This document shows positions 45,406-56,924 of a stretch of DNA of 64,000 nucleotides, piece after piece. The stretch is from Cenococcum geophilum 1.58 (lineage: Eukaryota > Ascomycota > Dothideomycetes > Gloniales > Gloniaceae): the NCBI GenBank assembly GCA_001692895.1, contig KV748245.1:682001-746000 (forward strand), written 5' to 3'. The translations under genes and the position numbers were made by a program. The first letter of the stretch is position 1. The number at the start of each line of letters is the position of its first letter. The notes beneath the pieces are model-generated. The model saw nothing but the letters and a program-made list of their open reading frames with translations, did not search any database and was not told the DNA's origin.

Positions 45406-46507
45406 TCTTAGTAAGCGACTTAGACGGCAAAGGCAAACTAAAGGCGCACTTACTAATACTAAAGTATCACTAGTCTCCATCCTAAAAAACGCCACTTTTT
45501 TTCAACCAATTAGCTATCTACCGACCTTTAGTTTGCACTGCCGTCTGAGGCCCTATGGTGCGGAACTCTATGGTGCTCGACTTCGATTTTCGCAATTTTG
45601 TATAAGAGACGCTCTTACCTATATATTTGACCCCCTAATAACACCTATTTAACCTAATAAGCTAATAAGCTAAATTAGACTAGTCTCCTCTATAATTAAT
45701 TAGATTTTTATTAAAATATAAAGCCGTTAACTAGGTAGAATTTAGGTAGATTTTGTGATAGAATTGCGTCTAGGCGAGGCAGCGTTAAAAAATCACCTTT
45801 TTCACTGCCGTATCTCGACCCTTTTATATCGTTTAGTTATTATAAAAATACTACAAGGTAAGAGCTCTTTAGTTTCTCTATCTATTGCACTAAATGACGA
45901 CGTTGTGGCTATATTATATAAAATATTAGATATGGGTAGTCGATCGCATTTTATCAAAAATATACCAAAATTGCCTTTTTTACTGCCGTATCTTGACCCC
46001 TTTATAACATTAAGTTATTATAAAAATACTATAAGGTAGAAGCTCTTTAGCTTCTCTATCTATTGCAATAAATAACGACGTTGTAGCTATATTATATGGG
46101 ATATTAGATATAGGCAGTCGGTCGCACTTTATCTAAACTTGTTGCTCTAAATCTCACGAGTCGACCTAAAAAAGTTACTTCACGTTTTTCTACCTGTAAT
46201 TTTAACAACTTACTTTTATACTATAGGGTTTTTATATAAATATTCTTAAAAAGTAGTTATATAATCGATTAGATTTTTAAAAGTACGTTATTTAAGGTAG
46301 AGGTAGGGCATTAAAAAAGGCAAAAAAATATTTCAGTCTTAAATCGACCCTCCTATATTTTTGCACCAAAGGCCCTTAGACGGCAATCTAGATAGCTTTG
46401 TTAACTAACCTTAATTCAATCATACTAGTAAGGGTCTGGTAAAGCTATACTAGTTAAGTACTAGCGAGATTTACTGTCTTAATTGCCGGCTAAGTCGCTT
46501 ACTAAGA
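45406..46507. mobile_element. Foldback/Tc1-mariner-like non-autonomous element with TA duplication
   Basis: TCTTAGTAAGCGACTTAG at 45406 has its inverted copy ending at 46507; TA lies directly outside both ends (45404-45405 and 46508-46509). The inverted similarity continues inside: TGCCGTCTGAGGCCCTATGG at about 45539 pairs with an inverted copy at about 46376-46395. No transposase is seen in the 1.1 kb. It carries a 175-bp tandem duplication in the middle. A degraded Ank-like piece lies just right of it. Confidence 0.6.
45790..46134 (+). repeat. Tandem duplication, about 175 bp
   Basis: 45790-45957 and 45967-46134 are direct copies (shared CACTGCCGTATC/TACTGCCGTATC, ATTATAAAAATACTA and GCACTTTATC parts). 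The 94-codon open frame at 45755-46039 spans the junction and is a by-product of the repeat. Differences are mostly transitions. Confidence 0.8.
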
Positions 46508-46559
46508 TAAAAACAAAGACCGCTTAAATGCCGATATCTAATTTATTAAAGACAGCAAT

Positions 46560-46740
46560 ATATCGTAAGCGACGAGGGCGCGGATGCTTACGCTACTTGC
46601 CGCTATACGCCCATGCTAACCTAGTGCGTCAATATCAGCACCTGCCTCGACAAGTAACCGAAGCACTTCTATCCCTTATATTAATAGTGTACTTATAGAT
46701 ATAGCCCGTGCACGCGATTAAAGAACATTAACTTCTTTAC
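46560..46740 (-). pseudogene. Single ankyrin-like repeat fragment
   Basis: Reads leftward as GIEVLRLLVEAGADIDALG then HGRIAASSVSI, the second half of one ankyrin repeat and the start of another. It may be a detached part of the ankyrin gene at 44-45 kb, separated by the foldback element, or a separate remnant. Confidence 0.5.
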
Positions 46741-47279
46741 GTTAACTAGAGAACGTATATAGAGGGCTTTTAGAGCCAGCTTTAATGGACAGATTTCTTA
46801 TAAGTGACTTATCCGTCTAATACTACCCTTTATATAAATAGGCGAAGACATGCCTATAGGGTTTCTACAGCCTAAGCTTAGTTTAAACTAATAGATATAT
46901 AGTGTCTAAGTGTCGATTTAGATCGGGTTTTCTTACCACCGTCTTACTACCGTCTTACTACTGTCTTTGATGCCTAGTACCCTAGGTCTTACTACCCGTT
47001 TCTATTACCTACTTTGTCTTAGTTGTCTATAGTATTTAACTTAGTTGCCTAAACCTACCTTATGTATAAATAGCTTCTCTTCTTTATAGTTTAAATAGAC
47101 AGAGTCCTTATTCTTTACTTACTTATCGGTGCACGGACTACCAATTAACACTAAGAGCGACTACCTAACATTTAAGCCTTCCCTGACACGCCGCCGTGAA
47201 TTTTCCCAGTTTTCCTACCAACACACTTAGCCCACTTCCTTTACCCCTAAACCCCTTAAGTTGTTACCCACCTAAAGGC
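46741..47279. other. No recognised gene; TACTACC-type short repeats
   Basis: Imperfect 11-bp ACCGTCTTACT copies at 46935-46975 lead into CTTAGTTGTCTATAG and CTTAGTTGCC. Similar TTGTCTTAGTTGCCTACTAC sequence occurs inverted at 49640-49705 on the other side of the Myb-like gene. The remainder is pyrimidine-rich. Confidence 0.4.
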
Positions 47280-48545
47280 GCCTAACGTTTACCCCCTTAT
47301 AAGACGCGACATAGTCTTATATATTCCAACTTATATATACGTACTATCCTACCTAGAAGCACACTTAGTATATCTTTCTAATTGGTCCCACTACGACGGA
47401 GCTATAAGAGAAGTCCCTTTTTATCACCTCGCCACGGCTGTTTCTTAACTTTAATATTAACAAGTTTCGTATTGGGCTTTTTTTTAAGATACTTAATCTA
47501 ATAGTAATATACACTTCTAGTCCTACTTTCTATCCCTTTTGCGATATTATAGAAGGAATTCCCTAGAAGATAGTTGGACATAAGTTTCTGGTCTTCCTCT
47601 TCTATCCAATCACTATTGCGCTTTTTAATAAAGCATATTAGGCATTAAACGAGGGAAGGAGAAAGACTAGGTCTTTTAGGGCTTTGTATACTATAGCGGT
47701 AATAAGCAAGACACTTTAGAGTTAATAGGGCATAATCCATATATATTGTATCTAGATACACATTTAAATAGTATATAAGATTTTATTTCTGCACTAATTA
47801 CTTTAAATCCAACATACGTCGCTCTTCGATTCACCAGAACTATATCTTCGGTATCCGTCTATATCTGATTCTAGTTATGCGCATATTAGGTAATTTTATA
47901 ATACCGCTTCTTATAAACATTCTCTAACCTCTTAAACACTTTTGCGATTATATCCCAACCATAATTATTATTAATTATCTTAATTAACAACTTCCGTTAA
48001 ATCTTAATCTAATACCTCGTGCGGAAGCATTCTAGGAAAGTTTTAGTGGATATAAATTAAGAGGGGGGGCCGGTAATATAAACATAAAGAGTACAACTAT
48101 AATATCCCGCTAGACCAATTACCACTAGCGATAGCGGGTCGATTGCTAACAGCAATGCTTAATTAGCTAGTAGTAATGATACTAGATTAACTATTACCGG
48201 TAAATCTAAAATTACTGCTATTTGTGACGCCGGGATCGCTAAATACTAGTAATAGTAAAGGACTATTGCTTATAACACTGGAATTGCTGCTATTTATAAC
48301 GCCGGGATCGCTAGATTCTAGCGATAGTAAAGGACCGCACTCCCTTTCACAATAATCCTTATATTTGATTACAATTATGCCTAGAAGCAACTCTGCTATC
48401 TCCTCCTATAAATCTCCCTTTCTCTAGTTGCGAGGTCGTGCATCCAAAGCTTTATTACGACGCTTCTTTCCGCATAGTTAACTATATAGTAGGGTATCTG
48501 TAGAAGGCCTACTATTGGTAATAGGCGGGTTGGGCGACATATCCC
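47280..48545 (-). pseudogene. Myb/SANT-like protein with two SANT domains
   Basis: Starts near 48537 with MSPNPPITNSRPSTDTLL, then CGKKRRNKALDARPRN. A Ser/Asn-rich stretch (48187-48390) repeats the segment SSDPGVINSSNSS / FSDPGVTNSSNF. A first SANT-like domain (47990-47900) reads LIKIIDSNCGWDIIAKVFKR then LENVYKKRYYKI. A second (47615-47480) reads DWIEEEDQKLMSNYLLGNSF then YNIAKGIESRTRSVYYYQIK, with the expected W..EED and I-A-K spacing. Fungal Myb-like proteins of this layout bind DNA. Frames shift between the parts and TAA/TAG stops occur, so it is broken. Confidence 0.65.
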
Positions 48546-48888
48546 CGCTAATAGGAGGCGTGCTGCTATTAGAAGATCTGGCTGCGTTATACTATATTAG
48601 GTATTAGTAAAGTAATTAATAAATGGGCATTAGTAGTATAAACTATTAACGCGTATATGCTCTAAAGGCATATTAGTATAAGCTAAACTAACTCTAAACT
48701 AATTAAGTTTAATTATAATAAAGGGTCTAATCTTAAAGGCGGTATATTTATAGAAGGATTATAGCTATTAGGATTAGAGTTTACTATATTATACTGTGTT
48801 AAATATTAGCAAAGCAACTATAAAGGAGCACTAGAGGTACGAACTATTAACCCGCGTTTCTCCCGCGTTGCGAAGATTGGATCTAGTA

Positions 48889-49010
48889 GAGTGAATCTCT
48901 TAGGCGCTAGCATTAATAGATCTGGTAGAGTGAATCTCTTAAGCACTAAAAACCTTAGATCTGGTAAAGTGAATTTCTTAGGTACTAGCACTAGTATTGT
49001 TGTATTTAGG
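48889..49010 (+). repeat. Tandem repeat, about 39 bp (GATCTGGTAGAGTGAATCTC)
   Basis: Three copies of GATCTRGTARAGTGAATYTC followed by TTAGGCGCTAGCA-like sequence. Differences are transitions. Confidence 0.8.
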
Positions 49011-49424
49011 GAAAGTAGACTATTAACGTCTATTTTTAAGGTTTTGGGTTAATTAATTACTAATAGAGAGAATAGGTAAAGTTGGTTACAGAATATTAGG
49101 GCAAAGGAGAGAGTTGTTCTATAAATGCGTTTACTCTAACTAATGGGGCACTATATAGCTAGACTAAGGCGGGTATAGATTCTTATCTGCTATAGGGGCA
49201 CTTTAGCTTTAGATCTTTTAGGCGTATAGACTAGGTTCTCTATAGTGGCGCAAGCCAACTAATTTAGGGGCATAGGGATTTCATTATAATTGTATATTAA
49301 AATCTATTACTAAATACTCTACTAAATAATATAAAAAGCAGCTACTCTAAATATAAACGCTATAACCTATAGAGTTAAATCACTACATAATTTCCTATAG
49401 CCTATCCTATTAATAATTCGCAAC

Positions 49425-49520
49425 TTGCGTATATATGCATAAACGACTTAAATATATATATATAAACGACTTAAGTATATATACGCAAATGACCTAAATA
49501 TATATACGCAAACGACTTAA
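49425..49520 (+). repeat. Tandem repeat, 24-27 bp (AAACGACTTAAATATATATA)
   Basis: Four copies of a unit reading ACGCAAACGACTTAAATATA, one with ATGACCTAAA in place of ACGACTTAAA. Confidence 0.85.
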
Positions 49521-50740
49521 ACAATATATTAATCGGGAGATTAAGAATAAGAACTCTGTCTATTAAATGTAGCTCTAGGGCCTCTATATATACATAAGGA
49601 AGGTATAGGAATAGGAAGGGGGAGGGTAATAGGCAACAGAGACAGGTAATAGGCAATTAGAACAGGGTGGTAAGATATAAGGTAGTAGGCAACTAAGACA
49701 ACCTAATTCTAGAATAGGCTTCTTTACTACGCAACCTCCGATTAGGCGCTTATAGGATTTAATAGCAAACTCACAGGTGCCTATTAAGATTTGCCACTCA
49801 TGTAAAGTCTTGACAGCATTTTAGGCACTTAAACTTTGGATTTAACATATCTAGAGGCATTAGAAATAAATAAAAGTCGTAGTATAAAGCCAAACCTACA
49901 AGTTCGTTTATATCGAAGCATTTCTTGCCTTCTACTAAAGCTCTTCCAATATATATTATATTTTATTTATAAAGCTGCTATAGACAGTTTTAGAGCGGGA
50001 GTGTTATCACTATATATAGGAGATGCCTTATTCTGCTATATAGGCGGTATAAATAGATAGCCTTCGTGCATTTCCAAATAACTATTAGGAGTTATTAGGG
50101 GGGTTTGCTATAGTTCTATCTACCTAGTTGTTATACCTAACTAGGGAAGTAAATTGCTAAATATTTCTGGGGATAAAGGGCTAGCCATCTAAAGGATCTT
50201 ATTCTGTGGTTAATACCCTACTAACTCTAAATACGCTATATAGCACTCCTAAATCTTGCTTTAAATCTCTCCAATATATATGTCATTTGTCTTTAATATC
50301 CGTATTAACAGTTTTGCGTTAAGTTAGGATATATTCCTAGCTTATTTAAGCAGCAATTAAAGTATTTTAAGCTCTGTAGATAAATTATATTAGCATTTAA
50401 TAAAAATAGTAGGCGTGGTAATAGTAGTAGATTAAACAAGACTTAATATATTTAACGGACGTAGGCCATATTAAAGGCATAGGGAGAGCCACCTTTATTT
50501 ATAAGGACTATACTATTACTACCACTTTTAGGGTATATCCGCTGTATACTATAGTCGTAGGGATCTATAGTGTAGCTAGTGGTTATTTTAAAGGCCTAAT
50601 AGTACCGTCTACTACTTACCTAGTATTTAATATACGGGTTGTTAGGAGGGGGTATAGAGGGGGAAAGATAGGACATTGTTAGATTTAATTCCTGCGCGCG
50701 CGGATCTAATAACTTATATCTTATTAATGCCTATTAGGTA

Positions 50741-52340
50741 TTAGTAAGCTAAGGAGAAATATAGATATACTGGCAATAACGCGACAGGCATCTGAGATAT
50801 ATTCGGAAGACCACGCTAAGCCATTCGTCGTCGGCTGGGAATTAGTATCCTAACTTATTAAACCTTATAAAGGCGCTATATAGTCTAGCTACTCTAAGCC
50901 CTCACATAGCTTTCTAAAAGTCGGATTATTTAGTCTCTGCTAGGAAGGGATAGTATTAAAAGACGTTACTAGAATGAATTCCTATGTGTAGGTATCAAGA
51001 CTAGCGGGTAAAAGGCTAGGCGGGTATCCTACTAACTAATTAACACTCAATATGCATTAGTAACTTAGGTATACTAGGGATATATTGACCATTATATTCA
51101 AACGGCCATACCAGAGTATCTGTCGCCAGTTGGGGATTGGAACTCGGCCCGGCCGAATCTAGGTTTATCTGAGGAGGCGTCGCGATATAGCTCGGGGTTA
51201 AATACGGGTTCTAAGGGTGTCTTCTTATATGGGTTTCCAATTCCCATAGCTTATTAAATCCCTTACCTTTCTGAGATTTCTTATAATCTGGATATAGGTA
51301 GAGGTAAGAATTGCGGCCAATATGTATTCCGTAGGCTTTTCTTTTATAATAAGGGCGGTTACTAGATGTTGTCACGGTGATCTGGCAACCCTGAAATCTA
51401 TATTAAAACGTCGGCATTAGAATTAGTCCTATAAATAGCTGGCATTAAAGGTATTAACTTATTTAAAAAATCAGGAGATATAGATAAATGGTTTGCCATA
51501 TAGTAAGATCTGCTTTAATTTAGAGAGAAAGAGAAATTGAAGTCAATATAAGGAAAAACCCGACTAGCTCCCTATAAGGCCCATTAGCGTTAAGTAATTA
51601 TACTAAAGGCTTGTTAAGTATAAGGGGTTATAAAAGAGGCTTGCATTGTCTATCATTAAGGATCTTCCGTAGATCTATTGGATGAGGTCCGACGGAAAGA
51701 CTAACCGGGGGGGGGGGGGGGAAATGGGCTTATACTTACTATTTCTAGGGCTATAACCCATGGCATTAGGTAAAGGGTAGATATAGAAGAAGGAATATTA
51801 CATCCCAGTTAGCGTTTATGGTCTATGTTATAGTTAACTCCCTAATTAATCATGTTTACCTAAATCAAGGTAGCTAGCTGAATGTACACAGTTTACAGGC
51901 TGCTTGTCTCAAAGTCCGTAGTAAGGTAATTCCCGTAGCGTATGCATTATATAACAACTGCCTTTAGAGTCTCTACCGGATTAATTTCAAGACCACGTAA
52001 AGGATTTATGCTGCGCTTAGGAACTACATACTTTAAGAATTTGCTAGATTTTCACAAATTCAGCGCGCTAATAAACTTATATATATAGAACTAAGAAAAT
52101 TCTACAATAACTATAGAGAAGCGTAGACTTAAGTCTCTAACCTTTAGTTAGGATATAGATTGTTAACCATCTCCTACTATCTACCCGCTAATAAGTTATA
52201 TACCCGTAAGTAATATTATAACTTGCCCCTACTTCTAAGTTCCTAGTTTTTCTAACTAGTCTCCTTAAAGGATATATCTATCCGTCTACCTTAAGAACCT
52301 AAAGATAAGATATTGACTTAGTATGTATAAATAATAACTA
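50741..52340 (+). pseudogene. Possible broken protein of unknown family
   Basis: Plus-strand frames with stops mostly where Gln would fit: EDHAKPFVVGWELVSQLIK (one stop read as Gln; 50810-50870), SHSFLKVGLFSLC, GIVLKDVTRMNSYV (50940-50985), and later KIL..L.RSVDLSL and VILQLAPTSKFLVFLTSLLK (52205-52265). No domain is recognised. Interrupted by the 15-G run at 51707. Confidence 0.3.
51707..51721 (+). repeat. Run of 15 G
   Basis: CTAACC followed by 15 Gs and AAATGGG. Exceptional in this A/T-rich window. Confidence 0.95.
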
Positions 52341-52367
52341 GATAACTAAATACTTATATAAGCAATA

Positions 52368-52776
52368 TTGTTTAATACCGTACTAAGAAAGTGTTAAGAT
52401 TTATAATTAAGATAGTAGAAGCGTAGAATATGAAAAGTTAAGAAGACAAACTATTAGGGAGCGGACTGCTAAGCTAAAGGTAAGAGATTGCTGGAGGAAG
52501 CATAGGGAGGCGCAATTCATTAACTAGACGAGGGACTATCGGGATTATCACGGACGGGTACTCCGGCAAATTTGTTTAATACCGTACTAAAAAGTGTTAA
52601 GATTTATAATTAAGATAGTAGAAGCGTAGAATATGAAAAGTTAAGAAGACAAACTATTAGGGGAGCGGACTGCTAAGCTAAAGGGTAAGAGATTGCTGGA
52701 GGAAGCATAGGGAGGCGCAATTCATTAACTAGACGAGGGACTATCGGGATTATCACGGACGGGTACTCCGGCAAAT
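52368..52776 (+). repeat. Near-identical 204-bp tandem duplication
   Basis: Copy 1 is 52368-52571 and copy 2 is 52572-52776. They differ by one G to A (ACTAAGAAAG vs ACTAAAAAG) and two one-base indels (TAGGGAGC vs TAGGGGAGC, AAAGGTAAG vs AAAGGGTAAG). A frame through the unit reads VEYEKLRRQTI.ERTAKLK and WRKHREAQFIN.TRDYRDYH, a basic helical segment like tails of fungal transposon proteins. Confidence 0.9.
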
Positions 52777-53689
52777 CAGTCTAGTGGCGCTTCATCGTTA
52801 ATTTAGACTGGCTTTACTAGTTTAGGTAAAAATAAAGGTTAGACAGACACTACCTTTATTAACTTAATTTGACGAATGACTATGGGAATAAAATTGCAGA
52901 TTTCTTATATTACAGCGGAGGTAGTCTAACTAAAATACAAGAGAGTTAATCGCAATTGCATTTGGAGATCTAATCTACTAATAGTGGAAATTTATAACAC
53001 CTACAACTAATATCAAGATCCCGGAAAAAATATAAGGAGATGAATATTAATTGCATAACGGTGGTATCTATTTTCTCCATTTCCTTAGTTCCTCCTAGCT
53101 TAAAGAACTGTGGACTTATAACGATGTTATAGTCTTTATTGAAATCGTCATAGGTATAAAAATATATTTGTTCTTTATTGCTAAATATACAAATTGTTTT
53201 GTGGGCAATATAGATTGTAACTTCGCTATCTAAACAAAAACGCTAAAGAAGCTTACGGTAAGCGGCTAACCCAAGTAGTAGATCTCCCTAAAGTTGCTCT
53301 ACTTAAGCTTTAGTGGCGTTAGATAACGAACTAGTAATACGATAAGGGGGAACGTTTCCCTGCGTAATCTAAAAGTATAGATGACGGTGGATCCTATCTA
53401 GTAACTTGATTTTATAAACCGGTAGAAGAAGAGGAGAAGGAGGAGGAGATATCGATTCTAGATCTACGTCGACAGATAATTTGCAAGCAGTTATTGCGCG
53501 TAGATCTATAGTTAATGTGTCATCTTTACTAGTATATCAATCTAGGGGAGAGAATGGTTTAAGGTGTCTAATACTAGTATATAGTATAATGCGAAGATTT
53601 AAGACGGATATTATTAAAAGAAGGACCTATATATATTAGTAATTAAAAGAGAAGTAGTTTATAAAAATATACCCAGTTTATATTATAAC
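52777..53689. other. No recognised gene
   Basis: A minus-strand stretch near 53110-53250 reads VYIAHKTICIFSNKEQIYFY-like sequence without stops for about 45 codons, but no family is recognised. A GAAGAAGAGGAGAAGGAGGA purine run lies at 53425-53450. Confidence 0.35.
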
Positions 53690-54450
53690 CTTGTTCTAGG
53701 AATTTCGATAACACGCCTATAGCTATACTAATCGCGATAACGAAAAATCCGTGTAAGCCAGCTTGCAGCTAACCCCAGTCTCTAATTATTACGGCTTATA
53801 AGCTAAATATAGACTTGCAGTAGTCTATATAGAAGGAAAGGATAATTACGCTCCTAAGAAGAAGGATGGCTAGTATTCCGCAATATGCCTTAGTTTTTAT
53901 AGCAGCAGTTCCACTTCGGCAAAGTTAGTGTTAAAGCCCTAATTTAGAATTTTTATATATATAATCGCAAAATATATCGTTAAAAATACCCCTAGCACTA
54001 TAATAACCGAACTCCTAAGCAGATACACCCATCTTGGAATACCTGTAAGGGATATATTCTTTACACTTAAGGGAAGAAAAATAGCTGCTGTGAAAATCTA
54101 AGTAGGTATTAGTTATATATAAAGGACTTAGGCTTTATACTTACCTCTAAAGTAGTTATAAGAAGCAAAGCGGCCTTTAGGAGGGCCTAGTTTAACTTAT
54201 TCTGCTGCCTAATACCTAATAATAATCCGTATACTATAGTAAGGATAATAAAATACACTACGTTATAAGTAATTAGATAAGGCGTGATATAGGTTATAAA
54301 AGGGCTTTTAGCAATAAGAATGGTATAAGTGCTGCCAAAGGTCGCGACCACGCAGGCTATAAGTATAATAATAATAAGGGGAAGAACGGAATCTATGTTA
54401 ATAAGTATACTATATATTAGCCTTAGCCTAATGCTATAGAAACGGGGCAA
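53690..54450 (-). pseudogene. Small multi-pass membrane protein of unknown family
   Basis: Starts at an ATG at 54450 (MPRFYSIRLRLIYS). The first 87 codons are free of stops and contain two or three hydrophobic segments: VLPLIIIILIACVVATFGST, ITPYLITYNVVYFIILTIVY. Further helices follow in shifted frames: VSLTGIPRWVYLLRSS-like, VIIVLGVFLTIYFAIIYIKI. No signature residues allow a family call; Pth11-like receptors, transporters or an unknown family are possible. Confidence 0.45.
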
Positions 54451-54574
54451 ATAACGATTAGCCTAACACTTTAAGTAGTAGGGCGTGAATGTAGGGGAAT
54501 GTAAAGTAGAGAGAATTAGTAAGGCCTTAAGGTAACGGGGCAACTATATAGTTAACGTGCATCTCTAGCCGCCG

Positions 54575-54670
54575 GGGCGTAATTGCTCTATATATTACTA
54601 AGCGTCCGTCCTCCCCTTACTACACTATTTAAGATTTAGACATATCTAAGGATTAATTAAGAACTACCCT
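54575..54670 (+). repeat. Dispersed repeat, copy 1
   Basis: ATTGCTCTATATATTACTAA followed by GCGTCCGTCC; matches 63165-63260 in direct orientation with mostly transition differences (CATATCTAAGG vs CACGTCTGAGG). Confidence 0.8.
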
Positions 54671-55127
54671 CCCCTATAAGCTAAAGTTAGTTTCCCTAAT
54701 AAAGAGACATCGCGACAGTAATTACCTCTTTCTTTTTTAGGGAGCGCTAGTAGAGTATACCGCAAATATAAAATTAAGATCTATACTTAACGTCTATAAA
54801 GCCGCTCGCCAATTCCTATTAAGGCGTTAAAATCCTAGTTTAAGAAGGCATGTCCGCAGCTAATAGTTTAGCCCCTTTAATCTCGCAGTATATCTTATTC
54901 TAATTAGAGGGTATAGCGAAGAATAAGGTTAGTTCTCTCTATTATAGGTGGCAGAGATTAATCGACTAATAGAGATAGCTTAGAAAAGTATATATTTACG
55001 GATTATAGACATTCCGGAATGCTTATACGGAAGGAATATTAATTAATAAGCATATCGCTAAAGGTTAAAGTCCTATATACGTGTCCCGTTGCCGCGTTAC
55101 CCAGATTAGCGCACTAGCGCTAAAAAA

Positions 55128-55183
55128 CCCCTATTGCTAAGTTACTAAGTTTTTTAAAAAAACTTAGCGACTTAGCGATAGGG
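55128..55183. repeat. 56-bp imperfect palindrome
   Basis: CCCTATTGCTAAGTTACTAA then T6/A7 in the middle, then TTAGCGACTTAGCGATAGGG. The arms pair along their whole length; the only mismatches are T where the other arm predicts C, as RIP on one arm would give. No loop is needed. Confidence 0.85.
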
Positions 55184-55399
55184 TCCTAACCTAAGATATT
55201 CCCAACCCCCTTATATTAACTAGACCTTTTAATAACTCACCAGCCATTATTATAAGTTCATTTATGTCTTTAGACTTAGGTTACGTTTTAGGTCTATTTA
55301 TAGATATTCTTTCTAATACTACTCCTTTAGAAATCCAGCGTTGTCTTCCTTAGTTACGTTTAGCCTCTAAGAGGCTTAATATATTACCTTTAAAACTTA

Positions 55400-55790
55400 C
55401 TCTACTACCTTCTAAGAATAAAAGCATTTAAGGGGATAAGGCTAACCCGCTAGCTACCTCTAGCTATAAATATATCTAACGTCTTTCCCTACCTACTCTA
55501 TCTTCCTTAGAGCACAAAGGCACCTAAGAAAAAGAGGCCAGTTATTTAGCTACCTCTAACTGCAAACTGACTACGTAACTTTCCCTAACTACTATACCTC
55601 CTTTAGGATATAAAAGCACCTAAGAGAATAAGGCTAGTTATTTAGCTACCTCTAACTACGAACCTACTTAACCCCCCCTATTTACTTTACCTCCTTTAGA
55701 ACATAAAAGTACGTAAGAGGATAAGGCCAGTTATTTAGCCACCCCTAACCGCGAACCTACTTAACCCTCCCCTCCTGCTTTACCTCCCCT
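55400..55790 (+). repeat. Coding tandem repeat, about 105 bp, four copies
   Basis: Unit around GGCCAGTTATTTAGCTACCT and CATAAAAGCACCTAAG, encoding ASYLATSN and HKST. Copies differ mainly by transitions. Confidence 0.8.
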
Positions 55791-56924
55791 ACTTACTATT
55801 ACTATTAAGGAACTAAATAAAAACACCAGTTATGGAAAATTAATCCTAAAATTGTAATTAAGCCTTAAAGAAATCCGCGCATATATTATAAATGGAGCAG
55901 CTTTTACTTTTTTTGTCGATAAAGAGGGGAAAATAAAAGATTGGAGGATTGATAATATGGTCAAATTTAACGGCTGTAATTCACCTAGAAGACGTTTTCG
56001 AACTTACCTCGCTAATCAAAACTTGGCGAATAATTTCAATTAGTAGGAAATAGCCACTTACGGCAGATTAAAACTTTAGACATTAATTAAGGATCTATCT
56101 ACTTTTATAAAAGGTAGACGCATGGAAGAGTTTTAGAGATTAAAGAACTTTTCTAAAGAGCCTATAGCTAGACGACGTCTTCTATTCGGGATTAAGTATC
56201 TTATTATCTAAGCTAGTTTAAAGACCTCTAGGATATCGGCTCTTATGTCCTACTTTATAAAAGATTTCCAAATAATAAATATAAGCGAGGTACCCTTATT
56301 TATTTAATGGCTATAGAATAGATAATATCCTGAAATTTTAATATTTGCACGGGAGATAACAAACTGGTTTAATTAGTATGAGTTAATTTATATAGGTGGG
56401 GTATTTAATAAGTTAGCGTTCGCTCCCCTTATAAGTATCTCTTTTTCTATATTCCAGTAGGAATAGTAAGTTAATTACCCTCTAAACTGTATTAGTCTAG
56501 CCTAGTTAAGCTTAGCCAAATAAGTCCTTCCCTTTCTTTAGCCGAGTGGAAAACGAATCTGCTTAAACTCTGGACTTTAGTTAAACTATTTATTAGGAGG
56601 CAGCTCTAACCAGGAAACGGATAATAAATAAGATTACCGGTTAAATTAGCTAGAAGGCTAAAATGCAGGGTAGTTAGAAACACTTATAGCGGTTATAGGT
56701 TAGTAGGTAGAGAGTATATAGATATATAAGAGTGTAATAGTGCTTTTAGATAGCAAACCTCTAACTTATTAAAGACTATAGAATATCTTCTCTGCGATTA
56801 ATTAAACAATATTCTTAAACCTCTAAGCCGGCAGGCAAATCCCTTATACTATACCTTGGTTAAGAACGCTTGTTATAAAATTTCCCCACCCCTTTTAATA
56901 CCCGCGGCAACCTTGCGCAAATTT

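Larger units (their letters stand above)
48546..50740. other. No recognised gene; two minisatellites
   Basis: Holds the repeats at 48889-49010 and 49425-49520, a GAATAGGAAGGGGGAGGGTA purine-rich run near 49610, and a stop-free 74-codon run at 49836-50060 (MDLTYLEALEINKSRS) with no motif. I cannot assign function to any of it. Confidence 0.35.
54451..55263. other. Intergenic, with dispersed repeat and palindrome
   Basis: Between the divergent membrane-protein gene and the repeat-protein ORF. Contains the dispersed repeat (54575-54670) and the 56-bp palindrome (55128-55183). No gene seen. Confidence 0.45.

Noticed and set aside
45755..46039. 94-codon plus-strand open frame
   Set aside because: It spans two copies of a 175-bp tandem duplication and has no motif; likely a by-product of the repeat.
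53110..53260. Minus-strand fragment like a metabolic enzyme
   Set aside because: About 45 open codons without a recognisable motif; chance cannot be excluded.
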